Assembly: GCF_030929605.1 (NCBI RefSeq)
Contig: NZ_JAVFVS010000007.1
Coordinates: 91,367 to 155,366, forward strand
DNA length: 64,000 bases
Reading direction: 5' to 3'
From: Flavobacterium sp. LHD-80
GTDB taxonomy: Bacteria; Bacteroidota; Bacteroidia; Flavobacteriales; Flavobacteriaceae
Shown: positions 18,275 to 26,577 of the stretch, piece after piece
Position numbering within the stretch: position 1 is the first letter of the stretch
Layout: every line of letters starts with the position of its first letter
The notes under the pieces: generated by a model
Database searches by the model: none
Seen by the model: the letters and a program-made list of their open reading frames with translations, nothing else
What the model was told of the DNA's origin: nothing
Made by a program: the position numbers and the translations under genes

Positions 18275-18304
18275 GGAGCCACCGAAAATCCTTAAAAGAG
18301 TAGG
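18275..18304 (+). promoter_or_regulatory. Shared leader RNA motif, copy 1 (before TM2 gene)
   Basis: GGAG-CC-ACCGAAAATCCTTAAAAGAGTAGG. The ACCGAAAATCCTTAA...GAGTAGG core is nearly identical to the copy at 18742-18769, and both end exactly 21 nt before the ATG. Such a motif before TM2/DUF805 membrane-protein genes fits the 'DUF805' candidate structured RNA reported from Bacteroidota. The name is from memory and unchecked. Confidence 0.6.
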
Positions 18305-18325
18305 TTTTAATAAATCTGATAAAAA

Positions 18326-18601
18326 ATGGAAAATACAAAGTATGAGGCTTGGAATACTCCATCAAGGCCTAGAGAAGAAAATAAAAAAATTTCAGCGGGA
18401 ATTCTGGCTATTTTAGTTGGTATTCTTGGAATTCATAAATTTTATTTAGGATACACCAAGGAAGGCGTTATTCATCTGCTTTTAGGCTTAATGTGCGGCG
18501 TTGGTGGTTTGATTGGTCTTATAGAAGGAATTATATACTTGACAAAAACAGACGAAGAGTTTTATCAGACTTATCAAGTCGGTTACAGAGGCTGGTTCTA
18601 A
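18326..18601 (+). CDS. TM2-domain membrane protein
   Basis: A 91-residue protein. After a polar N-terminus (~20 residues with SRPREENKK) come two hydrophobic helices joined by a short loop containing HKFYLGYTKEG, the classic TM2 signature. The C-terminus (YQVGYRGWF) is aromatic. TM2 proteins have no settled biochemical role. It shares its leader motif with the DUF805 gene 190 bp downstream, but a terminator between them indicates separate transcripts under one control. Confidence 0.85.
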   Translation: MENTKYEAWNTPSRPREENKKISAGILAILVGILGIHKFYLGYTKEGVIHLLLGLMCGVGGLIGLIEGIIYLTKTDEEFYQTYQVGYRGWF

Positions 18602-18609
18602 AATATTTA

Positions 18610-18647
18610 AAAATCCCATTCACCGTAACGAATGGGATTTTTTTTAT
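18610..18647 (+). terminator. Terminator after the TM2 gene
   Basis: AAATCCCATT (18611-18620) pairs with AATGGGATTT (18631-18640), followed by a T-run. Confidence 0.85.
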
Positions 18648-18741
18648 CAGTGAAAAAGAACTTTTTCTGATACAACAATGTCTTTTCGTTTCTTAAAAAA
18701 AATCTTAATTAAGTTAATCTTACACTGTATTAAAAAGTGGT

Positions 18742-18769
18742 GGAGTAACCGAAAATCCTTAAGAGTAGG
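18742..18769 (+). promoter_or_regulatory. Shared leader RNA motif, copy 2 (before DUF805 gene)
   Basis: GGAGTAACCGAAAATCCTTAAGAGTAGG, 28 nt against 30 in copy 1. It differs at the two bases after GGAG and by lacking two A in the middle, but has the same 21 nt gap to the ATG. AAGT just before it (18735-18738) can pair with ACTT just after (18774-18777), which would close a stem. Confidence 0.6.
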
Positions 18770-18790
18770 GGAAACTTATAAAGATTTGTT

Positions 18791-19171
18791 ATGTTAGAAA
18801 TGTACAAAAAAGTAGTTCTTGAAAATTATGCGAATTTTAATGGAAGAGCTAGAAGAAGAGAATATTGGATGTTTATTTTAGGAAATTTTATTATTTCAAT
18901 TATCTTACAGATTATTGATAATGTTGCTGGTTTAACGTTTGGAGCTGGTGAAACGGGAATAATTGGTTTAATATATAGTTTAGCAGTTATGATTCCTGGA
19001 ACCGCTGTTGCAATAAGAAGAATGCATGATATAGGAAAAAGCGGATGGTATATACTTATTCCAATTTATAATATTATTTTACTTGCTACAGAAGGAGAAA
19101 AAGGTCCTAATCAATATGGTTCCGATCCAAAAAATCAATTTGAAGAAATGGATGAAATTGGTAAAGAATAA
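18791..19171 (+). CDS. DUF805 membrane protein
   Basis: 126 residues, DUF805 family (inner-membrane proteins like E. coli YhaH). The opening YANFNGRARRREYWMF is the family signature. Three hydrophobic segments follow, with IRRMHDIGKSGWYILI between the second and third. The C-terminus holds GEKGPNQYGSDPK, also standard. Function unknown. Its leader carries the same motif as the TM2 gene, so the two probably respond to the same signal. Confidence 0.92.
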   Translation: MLEMYKKVVLENYANFNGRARRREYWMFILGNFIISIILQIIDNVAGLTFGAGETGIIGLIYSLAVMIPGTAVAIRRMHDIGKSGWYILIPIYNIILLATEGEKGPNQYGSDPKNQFEEMDEIGKE

Positions 19172-19200
19172 TTCATAAGTTTTAAACAAAAATTGTAATA

Positions 19201-19238
19201 AAAAAATCCCATCCGCCACGGCGGATGGGATTTTTTTA
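19201..19238. terminator. Bidirectional terminator between convergent genes
   Basis: A-run plus TCCCATCCGCC pairs with GGCGGATGGGA plus T-run. Symmetric, so it can end both the DUF805 transcript and the minus-strand OlsF-like transcript. Confidence 0.9.
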
Positions 19239-19251
19239 TGTTTTAAAACTA

Positions 19252-21054
19252 CTAATCTTCTTTTTCAAAGAGCTTTTTCTCTAACTCAATTTGAAACTCT
19301 TCGATAACAGGTTTCATTGTGCTTTCTGGAATATCGGCAATTCTAATATACATTAAACCGTCGACAGCATTATTGAATAAAGGATCGACATTGAAAGCAA
19401 CAACTCTTGCGTTTTGTTTGATATACTTTTTAATTAAAACCGGCAAACGTAAATTTCCTGGTTCCAATTCGTCAATTATCTTGTCAAATTTATTCAAATC
19501 AGATTCGGCTTCATCAAAAATAAAGTCTTTATCAGCATCTTTCAGTTTTACTTTATAGGCTTTCTTCGGATGAATATATTGTGCAATATAAGGATCATAA
19601 TAATTTGACTTCATAAATTCAATCATCAACGATTTAGAGAAATCAGAGAATTGATTGCTGATGCTCACACCTCCCAATAAATATTTGTGTTCTGGATGAC
19701 GTAAAGTAGTATGAATAATCCCTTTCCAAAGCAAGAATAAAGGCATTGGTTTTTGCTGATATTCACGTATGATGAAAGCACGCCCCATTTCGATAGATTT
19801 GTGCATCATGTCGTGAAGTTCAGTTTCAAATCTAAAAAGATCATTCAAATAAAAACCTTCAATTCCATATTTTGGGTAAATTTCAGAACCCAATCCCATG
19901 CGGTAAGCGCCAGCAATTTTCTTGGTTTCATCATTCCATAAAAACATATGGTGATAATATTGATCAAATTTATCTAAATCGATCGATTCGTTTGTTCCTT
20001 CGCCCACTTCACGGAAAGTGATTTCGCGCAAACGGCCAATTTCATGTAAAATATTAGGAATTGATTTTGCTCTGGCAAAAAACACTTCGTAGTTTTTGCT
20101 CTGCAATAAACGGCAATCACTATTTCTTAAAGCATCAACTTCGGCAATCATTTTTGATTCGTTAGCCGGAGTTGCGATTTTTTTAGGTGCTTTCGAGATT
20201 TTTAAACTTGCTGTGTCGATTAATTTGGTATCCTTTTCAAAAGGATTAGCAAGCATATAGGTTTTCTTTCTTAAAAATTCTGAGTATTCTTCAAACGATT
20301 CAATTTCGTTTTGTTCGTTTACAGAAATTGGTTTTCCAATACGAACTTTGATTACGCGGTCTTTTTGTGTAAGCAATTCAGATGGAAGTTTTGCTGTACG
20401 TAAAGTATCGTCAATTTTTGAAAGCCAGTAGAATAATTTACTGTTTTTGGCATGAAAATAAATAGGTACAACAGGAACTTTTGCTTTTCTGATTAATTTC
20501 AAAGCACCTTCTTCCCATGGTTTGTCAACTACTAATTTTCCGTCTTTGTAGGTCGAAACTTCACCGGCCGGAAAAATTCCTAGAGGTTTCCCGTCGCTTA
20601 AATGACGCAACGTTTCTTTGATGCCAATTACGCTCGATTTAGCATCCTTGTGATTTTCAAAAGGATTAACCGGCATAATGTATTTTTTCATCGGAACAAT
20701 TCTATGTAAAAGGAAATTGGCAATGATTTTGAAATTTGGTTCTCTCTCAAGCATTAATTTCAAAAGCAAAATCCCGTCAATTCCTCCAAGTGGGTGATTT
20801 GAAATAGTAATGTAAGCACCATCCTTTGGCAGACGTTTTAAATCTTCTTCTGGGATTTCGAATTTGATTTCCATCTCATCCAAAATTCCGTTCAAAAACG
20901 CAAGGTCTTCCAAATGTTTATTTCGATCGTAAATTTTATTAAGGGTCGAGATCTTAAGAACCTTCATAAGAATCCAGCCTGAAAAAGTACCGAATACTCC
21001 GTACTTATCAACATTTATTGCCTTTGCAACTTCTTTCGCGGTAACTAAACCCAT
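19252..21054 (-). CDS. olsF: Bifunctional acyltransferase, ornithine-lipid synthase (OlsF-like)
   Basis: 600 residues with two acyltransferase domains. The N-terminal PlsC-type domain has SNHPLGGIDG (85-94; the HX5D spacing of this subfamily), FPAGEVSTY (162-170) and PVVPIYFHA. The C-terminal half (from ~310) is a GNAT/'hemolysin-like' N-acyltransferase with FREVGEGTNES and AYRMGLGSEI. This N-PlsC/C-GNAT order is that of OlsF, which makes ornithine lipids (N-acylation then O-acylation), known from Serratia and Flavobacterium. Substrate preference here is inferred. A perfect minus-strand -7 box lies at 21085-21092. Confidence 0.85.
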   Translation of the reverse strand: MGLVTAKEVAKAINVDKYGVFGTFSGWILMKVLKISTLNKIYDRNKHLEDLAFLNGILDEMEIKFEIPEEDLKRLPKDGAYITISNHPLGGIDGILLLKLMLEREPNFKIIANFLLHRIVPMKKYIMPVNPFENHKDAKSSVIGIKETLRHLSDGKPLGIFPAGEVSTYKDGKLVVDKPWEEGALKLIRKAKVPVVPIYFHAKNSKLFYWLSKIDDTLRTAKLPSELLTQKDRVIKVRIGKPISVNEQNEIESFEEYSEFLRKKTYMLANPFEKDTKLIDTASLKISKAPKKIATPANESKMIAEVDALRNSDCRLLQSKNYEVFFARAKSIPNILHEIGRLREITFREVGEGTNESIDLDKFDQYYHHMFLWNDETKKIAGAYRMGLGSEIYPKYGIEGFYLNDLFRFETELHDMMHKSIEMGRAFIIREYQQKPMPLFLLWKGIIHTTLRHPEHKYLLGGVSISNQFSDFSKSLMIEFMKSNYYDPYIAQYIHPKKAYKVKLKDADKDFIFDEAESDLNKFDKIIDELEPGNLRLPVLIKKYIKQNARVVAFNVDPLFNNAVDGLMYIRIADIPESTMKPVIEEFQIELEKKLFEKED

Positions 21055-21174
21055 GTACTATTTTTAAATTATTAGAGCAGCGAACAAAGATAACAAAAAA
21101 CTCTACTTTTCCTTTATTCAATTATAAACTTTCCACTTTTTTATTACATTTGGAATCCTAAAAAAATTACCAAG

Positions 21175-21936
21175 ATGAAAATTATTTCTTATAATGTAAA
21201 CGGAATTCGTGCTGCAATTACAAAAGGTTTTATTGAATGGCTAGAAGCTGCAAATCCGGATGTTATCTGTCTTCAGGAAATTAAAGCGACTCAGGATCAA
21301 ATTCCTGTTGAGGCTATAACAGCGGCGGGTTACCCGTATCAATATTATTATCCAGCGACTAAAAAAGGGTATAGCGGTGTTGCAATATTATCTAAAATTG
21401 AACCAAAAGCGGTTGTGTACGGAACAGGAATTCATCATATGGATTTTGAAGGGCGTAATTTGCGTGCCGATTTTGAGGACTGTTCTGTAATGAGTTTATA
21501 CCTTCCGTCAGGAACTAATATTGAAAGATTGGATCATAAATTTATGTTCATGGACGATTTTCAAACGTATATCAACGAGTTAAAACTAACAATTCCGAAT
21601 TTGATCATCTGCGGTGATTATAATATTTGCCATGAAGCAATTGATATTCATGATCCTGTTCGCAATAAAACGGTTTCTGGATTTTTGCCTGCAGAACGTG
21701 CTTGGCTTGACACTTTTATGAAATCAGGTTTTATCGATAGTTTCCGTCATTTCAATAAAGATCCGCATCATTATTCATGGTGGAGTTACCGTGCTGGAGC
21801 CAGAGGAAATAATAAAGGCTGGCGTATTGATTATAATCTAGTAAGCGATTCAATGGGACATCGCTTGAAACGTGCTGTTATTCTTCCAGACGCTGTTCAC
21901 TCAGATCATTGCCCAGTTTTAGTCGAAATCGAGTAA
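21175..21936 (+). CDS. xth: Exodeoxyribonuclease III / AP endonuclease
   Basis: A Mg2+-dependent base-excision repair nuclease cleaving 5' to abasic sites. 253 residues, normal length. Catalytic motifs: CLQEIKATQDQ (metal-binding Glu), ICGDYNICHEAID (Asp and Asn), RIDYNLVS, and the closing HSDHCPVLVEIE (Asp-His pair). The N-terminus MKIISYNVNGIRAA is the family standard. A perfect -7 box, TACATTTG, lies at 21145-21152. Confidence 0.97.
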   Translation: MKIISYNVNGIRAAITKGFIEWLEAANPDVICLQEIKATQDQIPVEAITAAGYPYQYYYPATKKGYSGVAILSKIEPKAVVYGTGIHHMDFEGRNLRADFEDCSVMSLYLPSGTNIERLDHKFMFMDDFQTYINELKLTIPNLIICGDYNICHEAIDIHDPVRNKTVSGFLPAERAWLDTFMKSGFIDSFRHFNKDPHHYSWWSYRAGARGNNKGWRIDYNLVSDSMGHRLKRAVILPDAVHSDHCPVLVEIE

Positions 21937-22057
21937 AGTTTGGTATTGTTCTTGTTGAAGGAATGGAAAGTTTTGAAGTTTAAAAAATTGAATTTTGAAA
22001 TCGCCATTGAATTTTGATATTTATTAATAAAGCCCCAAATAAAAACCAAAAAGTAAA

Positions 22058-23002
22058 ATGATTAAAAAAGCCTCCATCGGATTAGTAGTTTTAGCTTTGT
22101 CTGCAACTTCATGTGTATCCAAAAAGATTTACAACGATCTTGAAACGAAATATTCAGATTTAAAAAAAGAAAACCGTTCTATAGCTGATGAAAATGCAGG
22201 ATTGAAAACCGCAAAAAATCAGTTAGAATTAGATAAAGACAAACTAACTAAAGATTTGGTAAGTACAAAAGATGATCTTGCAAAGCAAAAAGCTGATCTT
22301 GCAGCGGAGCAAAAAAAATACAAAGTTTTGCAGGATTCGTATAATGCATTAGAGAAAAACAGCAACGATGCATTAGAAAGCAACATGGCGAAAAACCGTG
22401 ATTTATTGGCGCAATTAGAAGCAAAATCTAAAAAACTTGCTGATGAGCAAGCTCGCTTAGACAAAACTGCAAGCCGTTTGAAAGAACTTGAAGACATGAT
22501 TGCGGCGAAAGAAGAATCGATGCGAAAACTGAAAGAAACTTTATCTAAAGCTTTAAATGGTTTTGAAGGAAAAGGTTTGACAGTTGAACAGAAAAACGGA
22601 AAAGTATATGTTTCTATGGAGAACAAATTGCTTTTCAATTCAGGAAGTTGGGCGGTTGGAACAGAAGGAAGAAAAGCGGTTGTAGAACTTGGAAAAGTTT
22701 TAGGCGACAATCCAGATCTTTCTGTTTTAATTGAAGGACATACAGATGATGATCCATATGCGGGCTCTGGACCAATTGCAAACAACTGGGATTTGTCGAC
22801 TAAAAGAGCAACAGCAATTGTAGCTATTTTAAGTGAAAATACTAAAATCAACAAACAAAAATTAACAGCAGCGGGAAGAAGCGAATTTTCTCCTTTGGCA
22901 AGCAACGCAACTCCAGAAGGAAAAGCGAAAAACCGAAGAATCGAAATTATCTTGACACCAAGATTAGATGAAATTGCTGAGATGCTTAATAGTATTAATT
23001 AA
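22058..23002 (+). CDS. OmpA-family lipoprotein with coiled coil
   Basis: 314 residues: signal peptide with lipobox TSC (Cys19), a long Lys/Glu/Ala-rich coiled coil (~25-170), then a C-terminal OmpA-like domain (~180-310). The OmpA domain shows LLFNSGSWAV, the peptidoglycan-binding IEGHTDDDPY, WDLSTKRA and GKAKNRRIEII. It would sit in the outer membrane and bind diaminopimelate-containing peptidoglycan, with the coiled coil spanning part of the periplasm. Followed by a terminator inside a repeat island. Confidence 0.92.
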   Translation: MIKKASIGLVVLALSATSCVSKKIYNDLETKYSDLKKENRSIADENAGLKTAKNQLELDKDKLTKDLVSTKDDLAKQKADLAAEQKKYKVLQDSYNALEKNSNDALESNMAKNRDLLAQLEAKSKKLADEQARLDKTASRLKELEDMIAAKEESMRKLKETLSKALNGFEGKGLTVEQKNGKVYVSMENKLLFNSGSWAVGTEGRKAVVELGKVLGDNPDLSVLIEGHTDDDPYAGSGPIANNWDLSTKRATAIVAILSENTKINKQKLTAAGRSEFSPLASNATPEGKAKNRRIEIILTPRLDEIAEMLNSIN

Positions 23003-23131
23003 GGTGCTGAGGTTCTAAGGGACTAAGATGCTAAGGTTTATAAAAGGGTTCAAAGTTTTACTTTGAACCCTTTTTGTTTAAAAATAGAAAAACCTTAGTG
23101 CCTTAGAATCTTAGTCCCTTAGAACCTCAAA
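23003..23131. repeat. CTTAG-word inverted repeat around a terminator
   Basis: Left arm (TGAGGTTCTAAGGGACTAAG..., 23008-23040) and right arm (...CTTAGTCCCTTAGAACCTCA, 23092-23128) are near-perfect reverse complements; the right has an extra ~8-bp word. The OmpA terminator lies in the middle. Confidence 0.85.
23043..23077 (+). terminator. Terminator after the OmpA-family gene
   Basis: AAAGGGTTCAAAG (23043-23055) pairs with CTTTGAACCCTTT (23061-23073), followed by TT. Confidence 0.85.
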
Positions 23132-23217
23132 AAAATAATCTTGTAGATTTTTTAACTTTTGTCGCATTTTCATTTGAGAAATACCGTTGTATCTTTGAAA
23201 ATAACTATTCGAAAGAA

Positions 23218-23262
23218 AAAAACTTAGCATCTTAGCAACTTAGAACCTTAGCATCTTAAAAA
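23218..23262. repeat. CTTAG-word array in an AKR gene leader
   Basis: Four to five copies of an 8-bp word CTTAGxxx (cat, caa, aac, cat) directly before the ATG at 23264. It sits about 20 bp downstream of a perfect -7 box TATCTTTG (23190-23197), so it would be transcribed as the 5' leader. Confidence 0.8.
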
Positions 23263-23263
23263 A

Positions 23264-24301
23264 ATGATCTACACTACATTACCAAACACCGATATAAAAG
23301 TTAGTAAAATCAATCTCGGAACAATGACTTTTGGTCAGCAAAATACAGAAGCCGAGGGGCACGCTCAAATGGATTATGCACTCGAAAGAGGCGTTAATTT
23401 CTTCGATACAGCCGAAATGTATTCAGTTCCGGCAAGCGAAGCGACTTACGGAAGTACAGAGAAAATTATTGGAACATGGTTTAAGAAATCAGGAAATCGT
23501 GATAAAGTAATTTTGGCATCAAAAATTGCTGGTCCAAATCCGAGTTTTGGTTATATGCGCGAGAAATTGGATTTTTCGCCTACGAGTATAAAATTCGCGG
23601 TTGAAAACAGTTTAAAAAGACTTCAGACAGATTATATTGATTTGTACCAAATGCATTGGCCGGAAAGAAAAACCAATAATTTCGGGCAGCGCGCTTTTCA
23701 CGGACATAATGATGCTTGGGAAGATAATTTCAGAGAAATCCTTGAAACTTTTGACGGATTAATCAAAGAAGGAAAAATCAAACACATTGGCGTTTCAAAC
23801 GAAAATTCATGGGGGATGATGCGTCTTTTGGAAGAAAGTAAATACAATAATTTGCCAAGAATCAAAACCGTTCAAAATCCGTATAATTTATTGAACCGAC
23901 TTTTTGAAGTGAATTCGGCTGAAGTTTCAAAATATGAAAATGTTGGTTTGCTGGCTTATTCGCCGTTAGCATTTGGTGTTCTTACAGGGAAATTTTTAAC
24001 AGGAGAAAGTCATCCGAAAGCGAGAATTAATCTTTTTCCGCAATACAAACGTTACAATAGCGAACAATGTACACAAGCGACAAAATTGTATCAGGAAATT
24101 GCTCAAAAACACGGATTAACATTGACGCAATTAGCAATGGGATTTGTGTTGCAACAGCCATTTTTGACAAGTGCGATTATTGGCGCTACAACATTGGAAC
24201 AATTAAAAGAAAATATCGATACTATTGACGTAGTGCTTTCTAAAGAAATACTGACTGAAATTGATGCTGTTCAGGCAATTATTCCTGATCCGGCTCCTTA
24301 A
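23264..24301 (+). CDS. Aldo/keto reductase (Tas-like)
   Basis: 345 residues, NADP-dependent aldo/keto reductase fold. The catalytic tetrad is visible: Asp and Tyr in FFDTAEMYSVP, Lys in ILASKIAG, His in YQMHWPER. The extended loop with GQRAFHGHNDAWEDNF and the length fit the Tas subfamily. Cofactor-binding GATTLEQLKENI is near the end. The substrate is unknown. The gene is preceded by a repeat-bearing leader and followed by a 291 bp palindromic gap. Confidence 0.92.
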   Translation: MIYTTLPNTDIKVSKINLGTMTFGQQNTEAEGHAQMDYALERGVNFFDTAEMYSVPASEATYGSTEKIIGTWFKKSGNRDKVILASKIAGPNPSFGYMREKLDFSPTSIKFAVENSLKRLQTDYIDLYQMHWPERKTNNFGQRAFHGHNDAWEDNFREILETFDGLIKEGKIKHIGVSNENSWGMMRLLEESKYNNLPRIKTVQNPYNLLNRLFEVNSAEVSKYENVGLLAYSPLAFGVLTGKFLTGESHPKARINLFPQYKRYNSEQCTQATKLYQEIAQKHGLTLTQLAMGFVLQQPFLTSAIIGATTLEQLKENIDTIDVVLSKEILTEIDAVQAIIPDPAP

Positions 24302-24592
24302 GTTTTTTTTGCCACGAAGGCACTAAGCCACGAAGGTTTATTTTAATCTCGCAAAGTCGCAGAGTCGCCAAGTTTAATTTTTTCAATTTATAGCGTCCAG
24401 CTTTAGCTGGATGAAAATATAAACGCAAAAAAAGGGCTTTAGCCAAACTTTACTGGTTTGGCTAAAGCCCTTTTCTATTTCGATCTTTTCCCCTAACCAA
24501 AGTTAAGGGCTATAGAAAAACTTTGCGACTCTGCGACTTTGCGAGACTAAAAACAAAAAAACTTTGTGTCTTAGTGTCTTTGTGGCAAAAAG
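24302..24592. repeat. Nested palindrome filling the gap between convergent genes
   Basis: Outer arms 24310-24335 and 24562-24587 (words like CACTAAGxCACxAAG) and inner arms 24348-24375 and 24518-24545 (CGCAAAGTCGCAGAGTCG) are near-perfect reverse complements in nested order. Inside them lie a CCAGCT/AGCTGG hairpin (24397-24410), a 19-bp perfect stem (24430-24474) and a CCCTAA...TTAAGGG pair (24491-24509). Confidence 0.9.
24430..24478. terminator. Strong hairpin at the core of the palindrome
   Basis: 19-bp perfect stem (24430-24448 with 24456-24474), 7 nt loop, A-run before and T-run after. It could terminate both converging transcripts. Confidence 0.75.
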
Positions 24593-26557
24593 CTACAAAT
24601 CAAATTCATCATCAACAGCCAAAGAATCATTTTTAACCGCAGTTGAATCCGGTGCTTTGATTTTAATTAAAGAACGCGCATTTCCAGAAATATAAACTGG
24701 CAATTGTCCAATAGTATCTTCGGGAACTAAAAGTCCTCTTCTAAACATCAGATTTTTTAGGAATTTCTGGTTTTTCAAAGCGTAATCTTTTAAGTTACCC
24801 TGATCATTAAACTGATACATGAATTTTCTTGGTTTCGGAATAATCGTTGCCAAATACAAACATTCATCTACGTTTAAGTCAGAAGGGCTTTTTTGGAAGT
24901 AAAAATGACTCGCTTCACCAATTCCGTAAACATTTGGTCCCCATTCGATAATGTTGAAATACACTTCCAACATTCTTTCCTTGCTTACAATTCGGTTGTT
25001 TTCTAAAATGTAAACTAATAGAATTTCTTCAAGCTTTCGCGAAAGCGTTTTTTCTCGGGTTAAAAACACATTTTTAATCAATTGCATGCTGATTGTGCTC
25101 GCACCACGAGAGAATTTTTTAGTTCTAATATTTTTCAGAATGGACTGTTTGAAAGCTTCATTTATAAAGCCACGATGCGAAAAGAAAGATGGATCTTCTG
25201 TCGTAAGAACACATTTTCTTAAATAAGGTGAAATTTGATCTAAAGGTGTATAATTTGGATTTGCATTTCCGACTAAAACGGGGCGTTGCAATACATTTTG
25301 AATAATTGCACGATAGACAAATTCGCCGTTTAATTTATTTAAATCGGCTTCGCCATATTTTGTAATTCGTAAATCTTCTTTGTTCAATTTACTGTCAAAA
25401 ACAAGTGTGTTTGGTTTGTTTTTGTTGAATTTGAAATCCAGTTTATAATCAAAATTTCCGGTGGCTTGCATTCCTTGAAAATGTGTAAATAAACCATCAG
25501 GAAGCGAAACGATAAAATCTTGCGCTTTCATTTTTGGAATATCAACTTTCAAAGTATAAACGGTATCTTCTTCAGTGTCATATGAAATATAAGGTTTCAC
25601 TTTGATTTTATTCAACTGCATTGTTGAGGTGCTGTCTATCGAAATGAAATTATCTCCTAATAAAAAGCGGTAATCAAAGCGTGCATTTTTGATCACAACA
25701 TCTTTGCTGGCAATTTTTGGGTGATTGATTTTTAAATTGGTGATCGAAGTAAAACCGTCAATATGTAGTTCGCTGCCACTTTTATCAATTTTTTCGACAT
25801 TTAATCGGATCGAATCAAAACTAGCTTTTAGATTATAACGTTCATCCAAATAAGGCACACGAATGGCGCCAGTATCTAGATTGAAAAAACGAATGTCTGC
25901 TTTTTCATTTCTTGGATCAGCAAAACCTTTAATGTTCCAGCGCTGATCAAAATCTTTGCTTTGAACATGAAGATTAGTTTCGAGCTGTTTGTTGTTTAAA
26001 ACTAATTTATTGACAGCAATAGAAGCTTTTTTCCCGTTGTCATCAATTTTGAATCGGAAGTTTTCCAAATTCATGTCAGTCGGAACCAAATTCAGCAATT
26101 TTGAAATAATTCGGTAGGCAAAAGCGCCATATTTGCGTTTTTCGCTTTTTTCAGAATCATCACTGTTTCTTTTTAAGAAGGCGTCAAAGTTTCGAATTTT
26201 TCCTTTTTTTACTAATTGAATGTAGCCGTTGTTCACTTTTAAAGTACCAACCTGAACATCGCCAATCAATAAATTGCTCAAACTGATGCTTGTTTCAATT
26301 TTTTGAATCTTAACAAGCGTGTCGGCATTTTTAGGTACCAAAACAACATCTGTAAGTTTGATTGTTGATAAGCCGTTGAAAGAAGCTTCTTTAATTGAAA
26401 AATCGCTGTTGTAGTCAACCGCCATTTTATGGGTAACTTTTGCAATAGCTTGTTTTAAAAGTGAATTGCGAAAAAAGTACAACCCGATGCAAAGCAAAAC
26501 CAATAATACAGCAAGTATTTTTAGCGCTTTGAATATTTTTTGTTTTGGAAAATTCAT
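24593..26557 (-). CDS. AsmA-like domain fused to a GT51 peptidoglycan transglycosylase
   Basis: 654 residues. One N-terminal membrane anchor (~8-28), then ~400 residues of beta-rich AsmA/DUF748-like sequence (IGDVQVGTLKVNNGYIQLV; NLENFRFKID; LHIDGFTSITNLKI), then a GT51 domain from ~450. GT51 motifs: EDPSFFSHRG (454-463), RGASTISMQLIKN (484-496), RKLEEILL, and YFNIIEWGPNVYGIGEA. It would polymerise lipid II into glycan strands at the inner membrane. No transpeptidase domain follows, so it is monofunctional. Downstream of radA by 21 bp and probably in its operon. Confidence 0.88.
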   Translation of the reverse strand: MNFPKQKIFKALKILAVLLVLLCIGLYFFRNSLLKQAIAKVTHKMAVDYNSDFSIKEASFNGLSTIKLTDVVLVPKNADTLVKIQKIETSISLSNLLIGDVQVGTLKVNNGYIQLVKKGKIRNFDAFLKRNSDDSEKSEKRKYGAFAYRIISKLLNLVPTDMNLENFRFKIDDNGKKASIAVNKLVLNNKQLETNLHVQSKDFDQRWNIKGFADPRNEKADIRFFNLDTGAIRVPYLDERYNLKASFDSIRLNVEKIDKSGSELHIDGFTSITNLKINHPKIASKDVVIKNARFDYRFLLGDNFISIDSTSTMQLNKIKVKPYISYDTEEDTVYTLKVDIPKMKAQDFIVSLPDGLFTHFQGMQATGNFDYKLDFKFNKNKPNTLVFDSKLNKEDLRITKYGEADLNKLNGEFVYRAIIQNVLQRPVLVGNANPNYTPLDQISPYLRKCVLTTEDPSFFSHRGFINEAFKQSILKNIRTKKFSRGASTISMQLIKNVFLTREKTLSRKLEEILLVYILENNRIVSKERMLEVYFNIIEWGPNVYGIGEASHFYFQKSPSDLNVDECLYLATIIPKPRKFMYQFNDQGNLKDYALKNQKFLKNLMFRRGLLVPEDTIGQLPVYISGNARSLIKIKAPDSTAVKNDSLAVDDEFDL

Positions 26558-26577
26558 AGTGGTATTTTTAATAGAAA

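Noticed and set aside
22219..22905. 228-codon antisense frame in the OmpA-family gene
   Set aside because: A Ser/Phe-rich shadow of a Lys/Glu-rich coiled coil; the sense frame has signal peptide, coiled coil and OmpA domain.
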